Assembly: GCF_000758705.1 (NCBI RefSeq)
Contig: NZ_CP009287.1
Coordinates: 1,922,001-1,986,000 of the forward strand
DNA from: Paenibacillus graminis
GTDB lineage: Bacteria; Bacillota; Bacilli; Paenibacillales; Paenibacillaceae
DNA length: 64,000 nucleotides
Direction of reading: 5' to 3'
The notes under the pieces are model-generated. The model made no database searches, was not told the origin of the DNA, and saw nothing but the letters and a program-made list of their open reading frames with translations. The first letter of the stretch is position 1. Every line of letters begins with the position of its first letter. Made by a program: the position numbers and the translations under genes. Positions 33,538-42,185 of this stretch are shown here, in pieces.

Positions 33538-33577
33538 GCCGCTTCACTTCCTAAGGGAAATGAAGCGGCGTTTTTTT
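33538..33577 (+). terminator. Strong intrinsic terminator of the mannan locus
   Basis: Stem GCCGCTTCA/TGAAGCGGC extended inward by A-T pairs, then GTTTTTTT (33570-33577). Confidence 0.92.
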
Positions 33578-33681
33578 GGGTATACACCCGTTGTTCAGGA
33601 TGGAGACGGAAACATAAAAAAATGTCACGCAACAGACGGCTCAAGTGTTATACCTGTATTGATATCAGAAAGGAGACAGTT

Positions 33682-34239
33682 GTGGATTCTATAGAAGAGA
33701 AGATAAGGCGGATACAAGCGGGAGAGGTCTATCTTTTTTCAGATATTATCAGACTCTACCAGCAACGGATTTATGTCTACTGCTTCCGTTTGCTGAACAG
33801 CAGGGAAGAGGCGGAGGATGCGGTTCAGGACATCTTCATTAAGGCTTACCAGAACATCTGGGACTACAAACTGCAGGCTAATTTTACCTCGTGGCTCTAT
33901 AGGGTGTCCTATCATCATTGCTTAAACCAACTGCGGCAGCAAAAGTTCCAGAATCAGCTGCGAAGGCTGCTCAGACAGGATGTAACGGCTAAGAGCGCGG
34001 AACAAGTGGTAGAGAATCGGCTGTTCAGCGAATCTGTCGCCGCAGCCCTGCAGAAGCTAAGCATTGAGGAACGGAATCTGGTGATTTTGCGCATTTTTGA
34101 AGATAAGTCGTTTGCGGAAATTGCTGAAATTCTGGGTAAAAGTACGGTTACTGTAAGGAAACGGTACGAGCGTACAAGGAGCAAGCTTAGAGAATTCATT
34201 GTGAGGAGGGATAAACAGCTATGTGCAAGGACGAATTGA
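33682..34239 (+). CDS. ECF-type RNA polymerase sigma factor
   Basis: 185 residues. Region 2 (FSDIIRLYQQRIYVYCFRLLNS, then EEAEDAVQDIFIKAYQNI) and region 4 (SIEERNLVILRIFEDKSFAEIAEILGKS) are typical of extracytoplasmic-function sigma factors. GTG 33682 is preceded by AAAGGAGA at 6 bases; the frame is open to an ATG at 33622 but without a ribosome site. It overlaps the next gene, encoding its likely membrane anti-sigma factor, by 19 bases, so both are made together. Confidence 0.93.
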   Translation: MDSIEEKIRRIQAGEVYLFSDIIRLYQQRIYVYCFRLLNSREEAEDAVQDIFIKAYQNIWDYKLQANFTSWLYRVSYHHCLNQLRQQKFQNQLRRLLRQDVTAKSAEQVVENRLFSESVAAALQKLSIEERNLVILRIFEDKSFAEIAEILGKSTVTVRKRYERTRSKLREFIVRRDKQLCARTN

Positions 34240-35351
34240 CTTCCGAAGAGTTGTTTTTGAAGGAGGGAGATCATTCTGCTAAGCTTCCGCTGGTTGATGT
34301 TCATGATTCTGTAATGAAAGCCATCGGGCTTGGCAATGACCGCCTTATGATGGAGCAATCTCAGCTGCAAGTGGAGAACACCCCCGATGTTATGCAGAGT
34401 ATGGAACCGGTAGTCGAGGCAAAAAGATACCGCAAGCGAACGATGGGGCGGCATATGGGGAGATGGGCAGCGGCGCTGATCCTGATTGCCTTGCTCGGAG
34501 GCAGCTATTCCTTATTTATTGAAAGCCCTGGGCAAGCCGCTAAATTCCAGTATGAAGTGCTGCCCTACCAGCCGCTTGTGGTAACGGAGGAAGGGGGGAA
34601 GGTTGTAAAATCCAACAAACCAATATTCTTTTCGGAGGAAAAAGTTCTCCAGAGGCAGGAAAGCAAAGAAGAAAGGCTGTTTCGGGAAAAATATTCAGAG
34701 GCATATGATGCTGTAGAGAAATTGCTGCTGCCCGAGGAGTTCGCTTCATACGTGCTCAGACAGGAAAAGGCTGGGGGTGAGTCTCCCATGATTGGCGTTG
34801 TTAACCGCGCGATGTCATTTAAAGACTATTCCAGCTATGCTGCCAAGGCAAAGAGGTACATAGCACCGGATTTGAAGCAGCCGGAGTATATGCCGGAAGG
34901 GTATGTTTTTGACCAGGCATGGATTATACCTTATTTTGAGATCAAAGAAAAGGAATTGCTTGCCCTGAGCGGTGGATTTAAGCTGGAAGGCGGCTACCGG
35001 GTCTCCTGGAGAAAAGAGCCGCTGGGCAGCATTAATTTTGATATCTCCAGATTGAGTTACAGAAAAGGTCAGACTATAGTGAATATTTCGGCCAAACGCC
35101 TCAAAGAAAAAACCGGAATCGCAGAAAGCTTGATGTGGACCAAAAATACAATCATGGAGAACATTCTGGTCAACGGAACCCAACTGATTTATATGGATCA
35201 TTCAAGAGACGGGAAAGTAAAGTTGGGTTATAAATACAAACTTGTCTGGGCGGACCCGAAAAACAATATGTTATACGATTTGACTGCTTCACCAGAGTCT
35301 TCCTTGACTAAAGAGGAGATTATCCGAATTGCTGCCGGCATGATGAACTAA
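34221..35351 (+). CDS. Membrane-bound anti-sigma factor
   Basis: 376 residues. A cytosolic N-terminal part (about 75 residues) presumably binds the sigma factor; one membrane helix follows (about 78-97, RWAAALILIALLGGSYSLFI) and a large outer domain. The C-terminal third (from about residue 230) resembles the DUF4367 type of sensing domain found in Bacillales anti-sigma proteins, ending in an LTKEEIIRIA segment. GAGGAGGG precedes ATG 34221. No zinc-finger HxxxCxxC motif is visible, so it is not a ZAS-type anti-sigma. Partner assignment rests on the gene overlap. Confidence 0.8.
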   Translation: MCKDELTSEELFLKEGDHSAKLPLVDVHDSVMKAIGLGNDRLMMEQSQLQVENTPDVMQSMEPVVEAKRYRKRTMGRHMGRWAAALILIALLGGSYSLFIESPGQAAKFQYEVLPYQPLVVTEEGGKVVKSNKPIFFSEEKVLQRQESKEERLFREKYSEAYDAVEKLLLPEEFASYVLRQEKAGGESPMIGVVNRAMSFKDYSSYAAKAKRYIAPDLKQPEYMPEGYVFDQAWIIPYFEIKEKELLALSGGFKLEGGYRVSWRKEPLGSINFDISRLSYRKGQTIVNISAKRLKEKTGIAESLMWTKNTIMENILVNGTQLIYMDHSRDGKVKLGYKYKLVWADPKNNMLYDLTASPESSLTKEEIIRIAAGMMN

Positions 35352-35435
35352 GGGACTGCCATTAGATGTCACGAATGTGGCAGCCTATGTGTTATTTAAG
35401 AGACTTACACATCCAGGAAGGTGGTATTTAAAAAT

Positions 35436-36308
35436 ATGCATTCTAAAAAAATGCTCATTGCTATGGCCGGTACGGCCCTGCTGTTTGGTTTAGGGTACGG
35501 CCCCGCAGGTGAGGTTTCCGCTGAGAATTCCAGTGCCCAGACTGCGGCTCAACCCGCCATCAAGGCGGAATTCAAGACGATAGCCCAGACCAGCGAAGCC
35601 TCTGCGAAAGCGAAAGCGGAGCAAGAAATGAAGAAATTTAAGAATCTCAAAGATATGGAAAAGAAAGCATTAAGTGAAAAGTTTAAGCCCGGAGAAATCA
35701 GATATGTGTATATCAATGATAAGGAATATCAAGCCAGTTCTGCCGGATCATCCATTTCGGGTGCAACGTATTCAATTAGGTATAATACGTACAATGAATA
35801 CGTGGAGAAGTATGCTGCGGGCAATACCGCCATGCCGCTGCGGCTGCAGCAGGCCCCGGAAGGCTATAACTTTTTCATGGCAAATATTACTCCATATATG
35901 ACGCAAAAAGAACAGAATAAGATATACCAGCAAGTGATCGCTGAGGGGAAGGCATCAGGCAAAAAAATATATGTCAAGAAGCTGCAGGAGAAGCGTACTG
36001 CTATAAACATAATCTATAAAATGGCCACAGAGAAGAACGGAATAACAGGAGTTCTCGGCATCGTTGCCGAACCTGCAGGACCCAATGACAAGACGGTTGA
36101 ATCCGAGCCGGTAACGGCGCAGTCGGAGAAGCTTGAGGTGGGCGGCCAAGAGGTGATTTACACACCTATAGATAAAATGGAATACAAGTCGGTAGCGTGG
36201 ATGAATCCGCAGACCCGTATCAACTACATTATCCGGGAAACCCGGGGGCATCTGACCAAGGAGGAATTGCTTGCTTTGGCAGGACAGATTATTGAAGCCT
36301 CGGCCTAG
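35436..36308 (+). CDS. Secreted protein sharing the anti-sigma outer domain
   Basis: 290 residues from ATG 35436; an in-frame GTG at 35421 abuts the AGGAAGG site and is less likely. A signal peptide (about residues 1-29, ending near VSAE) is followed by a charged Lys/Glu/Ala-rich helical stretch and a C-terminal domain (about 130-290) that parallels the end of the upstream anti-sigma factor: both have a V-x-G-x-x-[LV]-IY segment, an aromatic W-x-[DN]-P core and end in HLTKEELLALAGQI or SLTKEEIIRIAAGM. It may compete with or modulate the sensor outside the membrane. Enzymatic activity is not apparent. Confidence 0.72.
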   Translation: MHSKKMLIAMAGTALLFGLGYGPAGEVSAENSSAQTAAQPAIKAEFKTIAQTSEASAKAKAEQEMKKFKNLKDMEKKALSEKFKPGEIRYVYINDKEYQASSAGSSISGATYSIRYNTYNEYVEKYAAGNTAMPLRLQQAPEGYNFFMANITPYMTQKEQNKIYQQVIAEGKASGKKIYVKKLQEKRTAINIIYKMATEKNGITGVLGIVAEPAGPNDKTVESEPVTAQSEKLEVGGQEVIYTPIDKMEYKSVAWMNPQTRINYIIRETRGHLTKEELLALAGQIIEASA

Positions 36309-36439
36309 GAACGGATGAAGAACGGTGTGTTGAACGCACAACAGTCTGCACAGGATTTATATAAGATGGGCTTGAAAATTCATAATAGGGGTTCAACCTA
36401 TATAAATTGATGGGGTATATTTTCAAAAAGGCAAACAGG

Positions 36440-36461
36440 AGAGCCTGCATACGCAGGCTCT
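36440..36461. terminator. Bidirectional terminator
   Basis: A 9-bp stem AGAGCCTGC/GCAGGCTCT with loop ATAC. Rightward it is followed by TTTGTTGT; leftward by a T-rich stretch (AAAAAG at 36425-36430 on the plus strand). It separates the convergent secreted-protein and propeller genes. Confidence 0.85.
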
Positions 36462-36477
36462 TTGTTGTGGCCTCCCC

Positions 36478-37830
36478 TTATTTCAGTGAAGCGGGCAGCT
36501 TGATCCCGTGCAGCTTGCCGCCTGATTGAATTAACAGCATGCCGCCAGTCTTCAGCAGCGGGGCAAATTCGGGTGATCCGGTGCGGACGGTGAATACAGG
36601 TTTGGAGCTTGTAAGGTCATAGGCATGCAGCAGACCGTCGGACTGGCCGACATAAACCCCTTTGCCGAATATAGCGGCTTGTACCGTATTATTCTCTCCT
36701 TGATCGAAGCGTACATATTGTCCGTTAGCGAGCTTCATGGTAATCAGGCCATGGCTGTGCTCATCGGTGTAATAAATCCGGTCCAGATGCACAAGGTTCA
36801 GCGGAAGCCGCTGATCATAGCTCTCCTGCGCCCATTTCTTCAACGGCTCTGCGCCGGACACATAGTTCCAGAAATCGTATAGAACCAGACGCTGGCCCTG
36901 GTGAATGTACAGATCGTTCCCGTTCAGGAAGGCAGAGCTATAAGAGCCGCCCCCGTGATACACTCCGTCAGTTGCCGCCTTGTCTGTCCAGCTGTAAGTG
37001 CGTTCCCCCTTGAGTGCTCCGGTACGGAGATTGAAGGCGGCGATTTGGATTTTGCGGTTCACCGGATCATCGTCCAGCATGAATAACTCACGCTCAGAGT
37101 AGAGAATGCCATCCTTAATGGCCAGCGGAGCCAGCTGTCTGGAAGCCTCCCACAGCTTGGTGCCGGTCGTTTTATCGTAGACGGCTACCAGGGACACGGT
37201 AATTGCGCCGGATACGGCATAATTTCTAACGACAACCCCCTCCGCCTCCAGCGCTTCTGAGCCAAAATAATAATTGTTCGGATCTTCGGCAATCCGCCAT
37301 TTGATTTTGCCGGTTGCCGCGTCTACCGCAGCCATTTTTTGGCCTTGGGTCACATACACCGTTCCCCCGGTTACCTTAATGCTGTCCGCAGTTCCGTAGC
37401 CAAGGGCGGCAGACCAAGCTTTGCTTCCAGTGTCTTCTTTGACCTTGTAGAGCGCTCCCGCAGTGGTCATTCCGTAAATGGCACCGTTGTTGTACACCAT
37501 CTGCTGAGCCAACTGGCTGCCGTATTCCCAGAGCCTGGCACCGCTTGCTGCCTTCAGTGCAGCCAGCCTGCCGTTAGGCTGCAGCATAAATACCTTGCCG
37601 TTCTCAGCGATAGCTGTCACCGGCTCCACGTTATCTACCCCCTTGGGCTTAGTGACCGGCAGGGACCAGGCAGGTTGTACTACCGGTGCCTCCACCTGCT
37701 GATAATAGGGATTTCTTATGCTTACTGCCGCTTCTTCTGCCTCGGCCGTCCCGCCGCCCTCCCCGAGCGGCAGCATCAGTGCAGCACAGATGGCACAGCT
37801 GAGTTTTTTGAAGTTTTGTCCCTTTCCCAT
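36478..37830 (-). CDS. Secreted PQQ-like beta-propeller protein
   Basis: 450 residues with an N-terminal hydrophobic signal segment. The mature part is made of repeated blades of the PQQ-binding-like (quinoprotein dehydrogenase, BamB-like) type, seen in recurring pieces such as KVFMLQPNGRLAALKAASGARLWEYG, AVDAATGKIKWRI and AVYDKTTGTKLWEAS. No PQQ-enzyme catalytic residues can be pointed out, so a binding or scaffold role is more likely than an oxidoreductase. GGAGG precedes the ATG. No operon partner on this strand. Confidence 0.82.
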   Translation of the reverse strand: MGKGQNFKKLSCAICAALMLPLGEGGGTAEAEEAAVSIRNPYYQQVEAPVVQPAWSLPVTKPKGVDNVEPVTAIAENGKVFMLQPNGRLAALKAASGARLWEYGSQLAQQMVYNNGAIYGMTTAGALYKVKEDTGSKAWSAALGYGTADSIKVTGGTVYVTQGQKMAAVDAATGKIKWRIAEDPNNYYFGSEALEAEGVVVRNYAVSGAITVSLVAVYDKTTGTKLWEASRQLAPLAIKDGILYSERELFMLDDDPVNRKIQIAAFNLRTGALKGERTYSWTDKAATDGVYHGGGSYSSAFLNGNDLYIHQGQRLVLYDFWNYVSGAEPLKKWAQESYDQRLPLNLVHLDRIYYTDEHSHGLITMKLANGQYVRFDQGENNTVQAAIFGKGVYVGQSDGLLHAYDLTSSKPVFTVRTGSPEFAPLLKTGGMLLIQSGGKLHGIKLPASLK

Positions 37831-38005
37831 TGCGTATCCTCCATCTCTAATGAATTGTAACTAAGCTGCAAATGAAAATTGTGACTACGTTGCGTATGAG
37901 TCGCAACGGCGATGCATATTCTGGACCGCTACTGTATAGACTCATGGTTTGTAAAAAAGTTACATCTGACCTGCTTTGGATTTAGGAAATGGCCGCCCTT
38001 TGGCG

Positions 38006-38101
38006 GGTTTGCTTGGAAACAACGGCAGAAATGCCGTTGTTGAAGAGGCGGAGGCAGGTTTGCTTGGAAACAACGGCAGAAATGCCGTTGTTGAGGAGGC
38101 G
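38006..38101. repeat. Two 45-bp direct repeats, each with a perfect hairpin
   Basis: Copies at 38006-38050 and 38057-38101 (period 51) differ by one base. Each contains the 10-bp perfect stem AACAACGGCA/TGCCGTTGTT with loop GAAA, the most stable kind of tetraloop in RNA. Confidence 0.9.
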
Positions 38102-38380
38102 TTCTTGTTCTGGCGTAGAAATTAGGCTGCGGCAGCCAGGTGAAGGCATGCGCCATGGAGCGACTGCCTGACCAGGGGGAGCATGGGTACTGGAACCACT
38201 TCTGAAGCAGAAATGAAGGAGAAGCCAGGTGAATGCGAGTGATGGATAGTGGACGAATAGAACAAGAGCGGCTGTGAGGGATAGCAGACCAATGAAACAA
38301 AAGGCTGCTCTGCTGAAAACCAAACGGGAAGCAGAACGGCTTCGGTTATGGTTTACAGGTGACGGACCGGGTAAGCTTAC

Positions 38381-38452
38381 GCCTACCGCCAATCTGATGC
38401 CTACCGCCAATCTGATGCCTACCGCCAATCTGATGCCTACCGCCAATCTGAT
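38381..38452. repeat. Four 18-bp tandem repeats
   Basis: Four exact copies of GCCTACCGCCAATCTGAT. The unit is a multiple of three but no believable gene reads through it. It looks like a minisatellite likely to vary in copy number between strains. Confidence 0.95.
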
Positions 38453-38508
38453 GCGGCGCCCCTTCGATGCTGGCTGCCCAATCGGCCCTTCGGATACCGT
38501 TATGGCTG

Positions 38509-38557
38509 AAAAAAATGGCCTCCTGCTTCCACTCTATTGGGGAAGCAGGAGGCCATT
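38509..38557 (-). terminator. Intrinsic terminator of the second GH36 gene
   Basis: On the minus strand a perfect 17-bp stem (AATGGCCTCCTGCTTCC and complement, 38514-38530 with 38541-38557), 10-base loop, and a run of T corresponding to the seven A at 38509-38515. It ends the leftward alpha-galactosidase transcript, about 100 bases beyond its stop. Confidence 0.93.
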
Positions 38558-38655
38558 TCGGGGTTGTGTCAACCGGGGGCACGGCACGAACATTTACGAT
38601 CGAGGGCAGTCCCTTGCGGGCATGCCCTCTGCAGCTGAATGCACGAAGCGCCGGA

Positions 38656-40953
38656 TCAGCGCCCTACGGCTCTCAGACGGTAGGTGCAGCTGGCGAAATC
38701 GCCGTGCAGATCGGAAACGACAAGACCGATACGCATTAAGCGGTCGCCGCCGTGAAGCGTGCCGCCGAATCCTTCTTGAAAGGCGGAGCCGGAGGTTCCC
38801 GCCGATGCAGAAGCTTCTGCCCCGCTATGATCCGCCGCGCCATCAGATGCGGCGCCTGTCTCAATCATGTAATCCAATTCAGGGTTCAGCCCTTTAAGCG
38901 AAAGACGCGAGATTGGCGCGTTAGGCTTCGCGAGCACACGGAAATAAGCTACAAAGGCCTCTGTTTTGTCCCCGCTCACGAACATCCAGGCCGTTTCGCC
39001 GCTTCCTTCAAAAGGACTCAGCAGCCGGTACATATCGCCCTGCTGCACCAATTGGCGTATTTCCTTGTACTGGGCGATCTGCCGGGCTGCCAGCCGCTTC
39101 TCTGCCCCGGTGAAGGCGGTAAGGTCCAGCTCGTAGCCAAAATTGCCGCTCATTGCCACATCGCCGCGGATAGCGAGTGAAGTGATCCGTTCCACCTGGT
39201 GGTTCGGTACCGCAGAGACATGGGCGCCCATACTGCTGGCGGGATATACCATACTGGTGCCGTATTGGATCGCCAGCCGCTCGATCGCATCGGTGTTGTC
39301 GCTGGTCCAGGTCTGAGGCATATAGAACAGCATTCCCGGGTCAAACCGGCCGCCGCCGCCGGAACAGCTCTCGAACAGAATGTCCGGGAAACGTGAGGTC
39401 AAGCGTTCCATCAAACCATACAGGCCCAGCATATAGCGGTGGGCGGTTTCTTTTTGCCGCTCGGGGCTGGCTGCCGCGGAGGCGATCTCCGTCATATTCC
39501 GGTTCATGTCCCATTTGACATAGGTAATCGGCGCACTGGAAAAAACAGAGCTCAGTGTCTCATACAGATAATCGCATACTTCGGAACGGGAGAGATCCAG
39601 AATGAGCTGGTTGCGCGCTTCCGTACGGCGGCGGCCTTCGGCGTGCAGGCACCAGTCAGGATGTTTACGGTATAATTCGCTGTCGGGTGACACCATCTCC
39701 GGTTCGACCCACAGTCCGAATTGAAGGCCCTCGGCGTTTACCCGGCCGGCAAGGTCAGCCAGTCCGCCGGGCAGCTTGCGCCGGTCTTCAAACCAGTCGC
39801 CAAGCGAGCTGTTGTCGCTGTCGCGTTTGCCGAACCAGCCGTCATCGAGCACGAAGAGTTCGATGCCGAGGGGACCCGCTTCCTTGGCGATGGCTGCGAT
39901 TTTGTCGGCATCAAAATCGAAATAAGTCGCTTCCCAGTTGTTGACGAGAATCGGACGGGTCTTGTCGCGGTGAACGCCGCGGCACAGCCGGGTCCGGTAA
40001 AGCCGGTGATAGGTACGCGACATGCCGCCCAGCCCTTCGCCGGAGTAGACGAGTACAGCCTCAGGGGTCTGGAAGGATTGGCCCGGCTCCAGCAGCCAGG
40101 AGAAATCGAACGGGTTAATGCCAATGCTCACGCGGGTCTGGTTAAACTGCTCGACCTCTGCAACTGCCGCGAAGCTGCCGCTGTACACAAGGCTGAAGCC
40201 ATACACATCTCCTTGGTCTTCATCCGCGCCGGGGCGGAGAAGCGCGAGAAAGGGATTGGCCTGATGACTGCTTGAGCCCCGGCGGCTCTCCAGCGAAACT
40301 GCGGCCCCGGCGGTAAGGCGGCGGCGCTGAACATGGCGCTCTCTTGCCCAGGCGCCGCTCAGGTGGAGCGTATCGTAGGCCGAATCGGCAAAATCAACCG
40401 AGGCGCTGAGCGCCTGCTCAAGCCGAAGCGGTGTCTGCCCGTTATGCTCAAACCGGACAGAGCGGGCGATGGCGCTGTGGTCAGCAAAAACTGTATACAG
40501 CAGCTTAACGGTCAGGCCGGTATAGTCGTCATTAAGGGTAAGCTCCAGCGTCTTCGCCTCGTGATCCTCTTCTGTATAGACTGCAGGCAGCCCTTCAAGT
40601 GCAGGTTTTCCGGGAGTAATCGTGCAGCCAACGTATTTAAGTTCGGTGGTCCGGGTGCCGTCAGCCAGCAGAACCTGATAGGCCGGCCGTCTGAAGTCGC
40701 CCGTCCCGTACTGAGGGTACTCCTGGGGCAGAGCATCCAGAGAGAGGGTAGGGTTCGGCAGCAGCGGGGTTGGGGAGAAAGAGGATCGTTCACGAAGCTC
40801 CAGCACGCCGGCCAGGCTGTTGTCGTGCCGGAGGCGTGCGCCCCAGTATACATGGGAAGGGTAGCCTTCAACCAGCTGTATGATATAGCTGGTATCTTTG
40901 GATTGAAGGTGAAACAGGCCCAGCGTTTCGTCTGCGTAAATATTCATGCTCAT
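38656..40953 (-). CDS. GH36 alpha-galactosidase, second copy
   Basis: 765 residues from ATG 40953, preceded by AAGGAG; a second ATG two codons on (40947) aligns best with the start of the paralogue at 19223 and may be the true one. Catalytic signatures are the same: FVLDDGWFGKRD, nucleophile Asp in YVKWDMNRN, FESCSGGGGRFD, acid/base Asp in TWTSDNTDAIERL. It is longer than the paralogue mainly through an Ala/Ser/Gly-rich insert near the C-terminus (about residues 718-742). No signal peptide. Expressed with, or next to, a LacI-type regulator just upstream on the same strand. Its GC content is clearly higher than that of the copy at 19223. Confidence 0.95.
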   Translation of the reverse strand: MSMNIYADETLGLFHLQSKDTSYIIQLVEGYPSHVYWGARLRHDNSLAGVLELRERSSFSPTPLLPNPTLSLDALPQEYPQYGTGDFRRPAYQVLLADGTRTTELKYVGCTITPGKPALEGLPAVYTEEDHEAKTLELTLNDDYTGLTVKLLYTVFADHSAIARSVRFEHNGQTPLRLEQALSASVDFADSAYDTLHLSGAWARERHVQRRRLTAGAAVSLESRRGSSSHQANPFLALLRPGADEDQGDVYGFSLVYSGSFAAVAEVEQFNQTRVSIGINPFDFSWLLEPGQSFQTPEAVLVYSGEGLGGMSRTYHRLYRTRLCRGVHRDKTRPILVNNWEATYFDFDADKIAAIAKEAGPLGIELFVLDDGWFGKRDSDNSSLGDWFEDRRKLPGGLADLAGRVNAEGLQFGLWVEPEMVSPDSELYRKHPDWCLHAEGRRRTEARNQLILDLSRSEVCDYLYETLSSVFSSAPITYVKWDMNRNMTEIASAAASPERQKETAHRYMLGLYGLMERLTSRFPDILFESCSGGGGRFDPGMLFYMPQTWTSDNTDAIERLAIQYGTSMVYPASSMGAHVSAVPNHQVERITSLAIRGDVAMSGNFGYELDLTAFTGAEKRLAARQIAQYKEIRQLVQQGDMYRLLSPFEGSGETAWMFVSGDKTEAFVAYFRVLAKPNAPISRLSLKGLNPELDYMIETGAASDGAADHSGAEASASAGTSGSAFQEGFGGTLHGGDRLMRIGLVVSDLHGDFASCTYRLRAVGR

Positions 40954-41040
40954 TACTCTCCTTGTGAATGTGATCCGGTCCGTTGGCGAGGACCGTCCTT
41001 GCTTGGGTGATGCGAGGTATCTGTGCATCGCGGCGGCGGC

Positions 41041-42039
41041 TTAACCAGGCGTGCCGCCGGAGCTCTCCCTGACGATCAGCTTCGTGCCGGTGATCGTATG
41101 TGAAGGCGCTTCACGTCCTTCGAACCGCTCGACGAGCAGCTGGACAGCCGCCTTGCCCATCTGCTCGGGATAGGCGCGTACGGTTGTCAGCGGCGGTTGG
41201 ACGTAAGCGGCCATCTCGATATCGTCGAAGCCGACGATGGCCATCTCCTCCGGCACCCGCACGCCTTGGTCGTGCAGGGCCCGCAGGGCGCCGACCGCCA
41301 GCGGGTCGCTCGCCGCGAAGCAGGCTGTCGGCCGTTTCGCACCGGCCAGCAGCTCCTTCATCATCCGGTAGCCGTCGGCGCTGCTCCATCCCCCCGTCCG
41401 GACCAGCCGGGCGTCGTACCAGCCCCGCTCCAGCATGATCCGCTCAAAATGATGCGCCCGCCGCTCCCCGTCCCCGCCGCCGCCGATAAATGCAATATCG
41501 CGGTGGCCCAGAGCGATCAGGTGGCCGAGCGCCTGATCGACCGCCTGGCGAAAATGCGTCCGCACAGAGTCATAGTCTGTCTGTTCCCCATACTGGTCGA
41601 CAAGCACGATCGTGCTCTGGTCAGCATGCAGACTCTCCAGCTCTTTGGGATCGAAACCGCCTACGACGATAAGGCCGTCGCAGGCCCGCAGGGCAGGAAG
41701 CTGTGCATGCCCGCGCAGGGTTTGGCCGAGCGAAATGCCCAGCTCCCCGGAGCGCAGCTCAATCCCCCGGCGAATGGAGCCGTAATACGGGTCATCCCGT
41801 TCCTCCTCGACCGAACAGGTGAGCAGGAGCGAGACAGTCTTGCCGCTCCGCTCGGTATTCCGCTTTAGCTGCTTTAACCGGGCGGGCTTGTAGCCCAGCC
41901 GCTCGGCGACGGCAAACACACGGGTCCGAGTAACCTCGCTGACGGCCAGGGACAGGTCATTATTTAACACTCGCGATACCGTCGCGGCCGATACGCCGGC
42001 CTCGCGGGCGATGTCTTTAATCGTTGGCAAGCCGCTCAC
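41041..42039 (-). CDS. LacI/GalR-family regulator
   Basis: 332 residues; N-terminal helix-turn-helix TIKDIAREAGVSAATVSRVLN and hinge, then a periplasmic-binding-protein-like sugar sensor (DGLIVVGGF, AIVGFDDIEMAAYVQPPLTTV). GTG 42039 is the start that keeps the helix-turn-helix at residue 6; its ribosome site is weak. It lies 87 bases upstream of the GH36 gene on the same strand and diverges from a YesM/YesN-transporter operon. A 22-bp inverted repeat sits directly upstream of its start. Presumably represses this locus until an alpha-galactoside is present. Confidence 0.93.
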   Translation of the reverse strand: MSGLPTIKDIAREAGVSAATVSRVLNNDLSLAVSEVTRTRVFAVAERLGYKPARLKQLKRNTERSGKTVSLLLTCSVEEERDDPYYGSIRRGIELRSGELGISLGQTLRGHAQLPALRACDGLIVVGGFDPKELESLHADQSTIVLVDQYGEQTDYDSVRTHFRQAVDQALGHLIALGHRDIAFIGGGGDGERRAHHFERIMLERGWYDARLVRTGGWSSADGYRMMKELLAGAKRPTACFAASDPLAVGALRALHDQGVRVPEEMAIVGFDDIEMAAYVQPPLTTVRAYPEQMGKAAVQLLVERFEGREAPSHTITGTKLIVRESSGGTPG

Positions 42040-42047
42040 GCCTTTTT

Positions 42048-42069
42048 TTTAGTTAATAAATTTACTAAA
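42048..42069. promoter_or_regulatory. Putative LacI-type operator
   Basis: Near-perfect inverted repeat with half sites TTTAGTTAA and TTTACTAAA (8 of 9 positions symmetric) around TAAA, only 9 bases upstream of the LacI start, in the divergent region shared with the sensor-kinase operon. Size and position suit autoregulation. Confidence 0.55.
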
Positions 42070-42185
42070 TATCGCTTCTATCCTACCATCCACATTCTGT
42101 ACTTTCAAGTGGTTATATTTTTGGAATATATACCCAGATAGGGTCTGCCCCGGCTTGCTTCTAAACCCCGGGCAATTGTGATACC

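Larger units (their letters stand above)
37831..38508. other. Gene-poor region with short repeats
   Basis: About 680 bases without a convincing gene. Besides the promoter of the propeller gene at its left end, it has two tandem hairpin repeats (38006-38101) and four 18-bp tandem repeats (38381-38452), listed separately. Open frames crossing it have no ribosome site or recognisable protein. Confidence 0.65.

Noticed and set aside
33607..33640. GGAAAC as an ECF -35 box for autoregulation of the sigma factor
   Set aside because: No matching -10 element of the CGTC type at 16-17 bases; too weak to claim.
38006..38101. Hairpin repeats read as transcription terminators
   Set aside because: No T-run follows on either strand; a proper terminator for the GH36 gene exists at 38509-38557.
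38381..38452. Possible CRISPR array
   Set aside because: The four 18-bp units are directly adjacent without spacers, and no cas gene is present.
38274..38897. A 207-codon plus-strand frame crossing the 18-bp repeats and the end of the GH36 gene
   Set aside because: No ribosome site, odd composition, runs through a terminator hairpin and antisense into the alpha-galactosidase.
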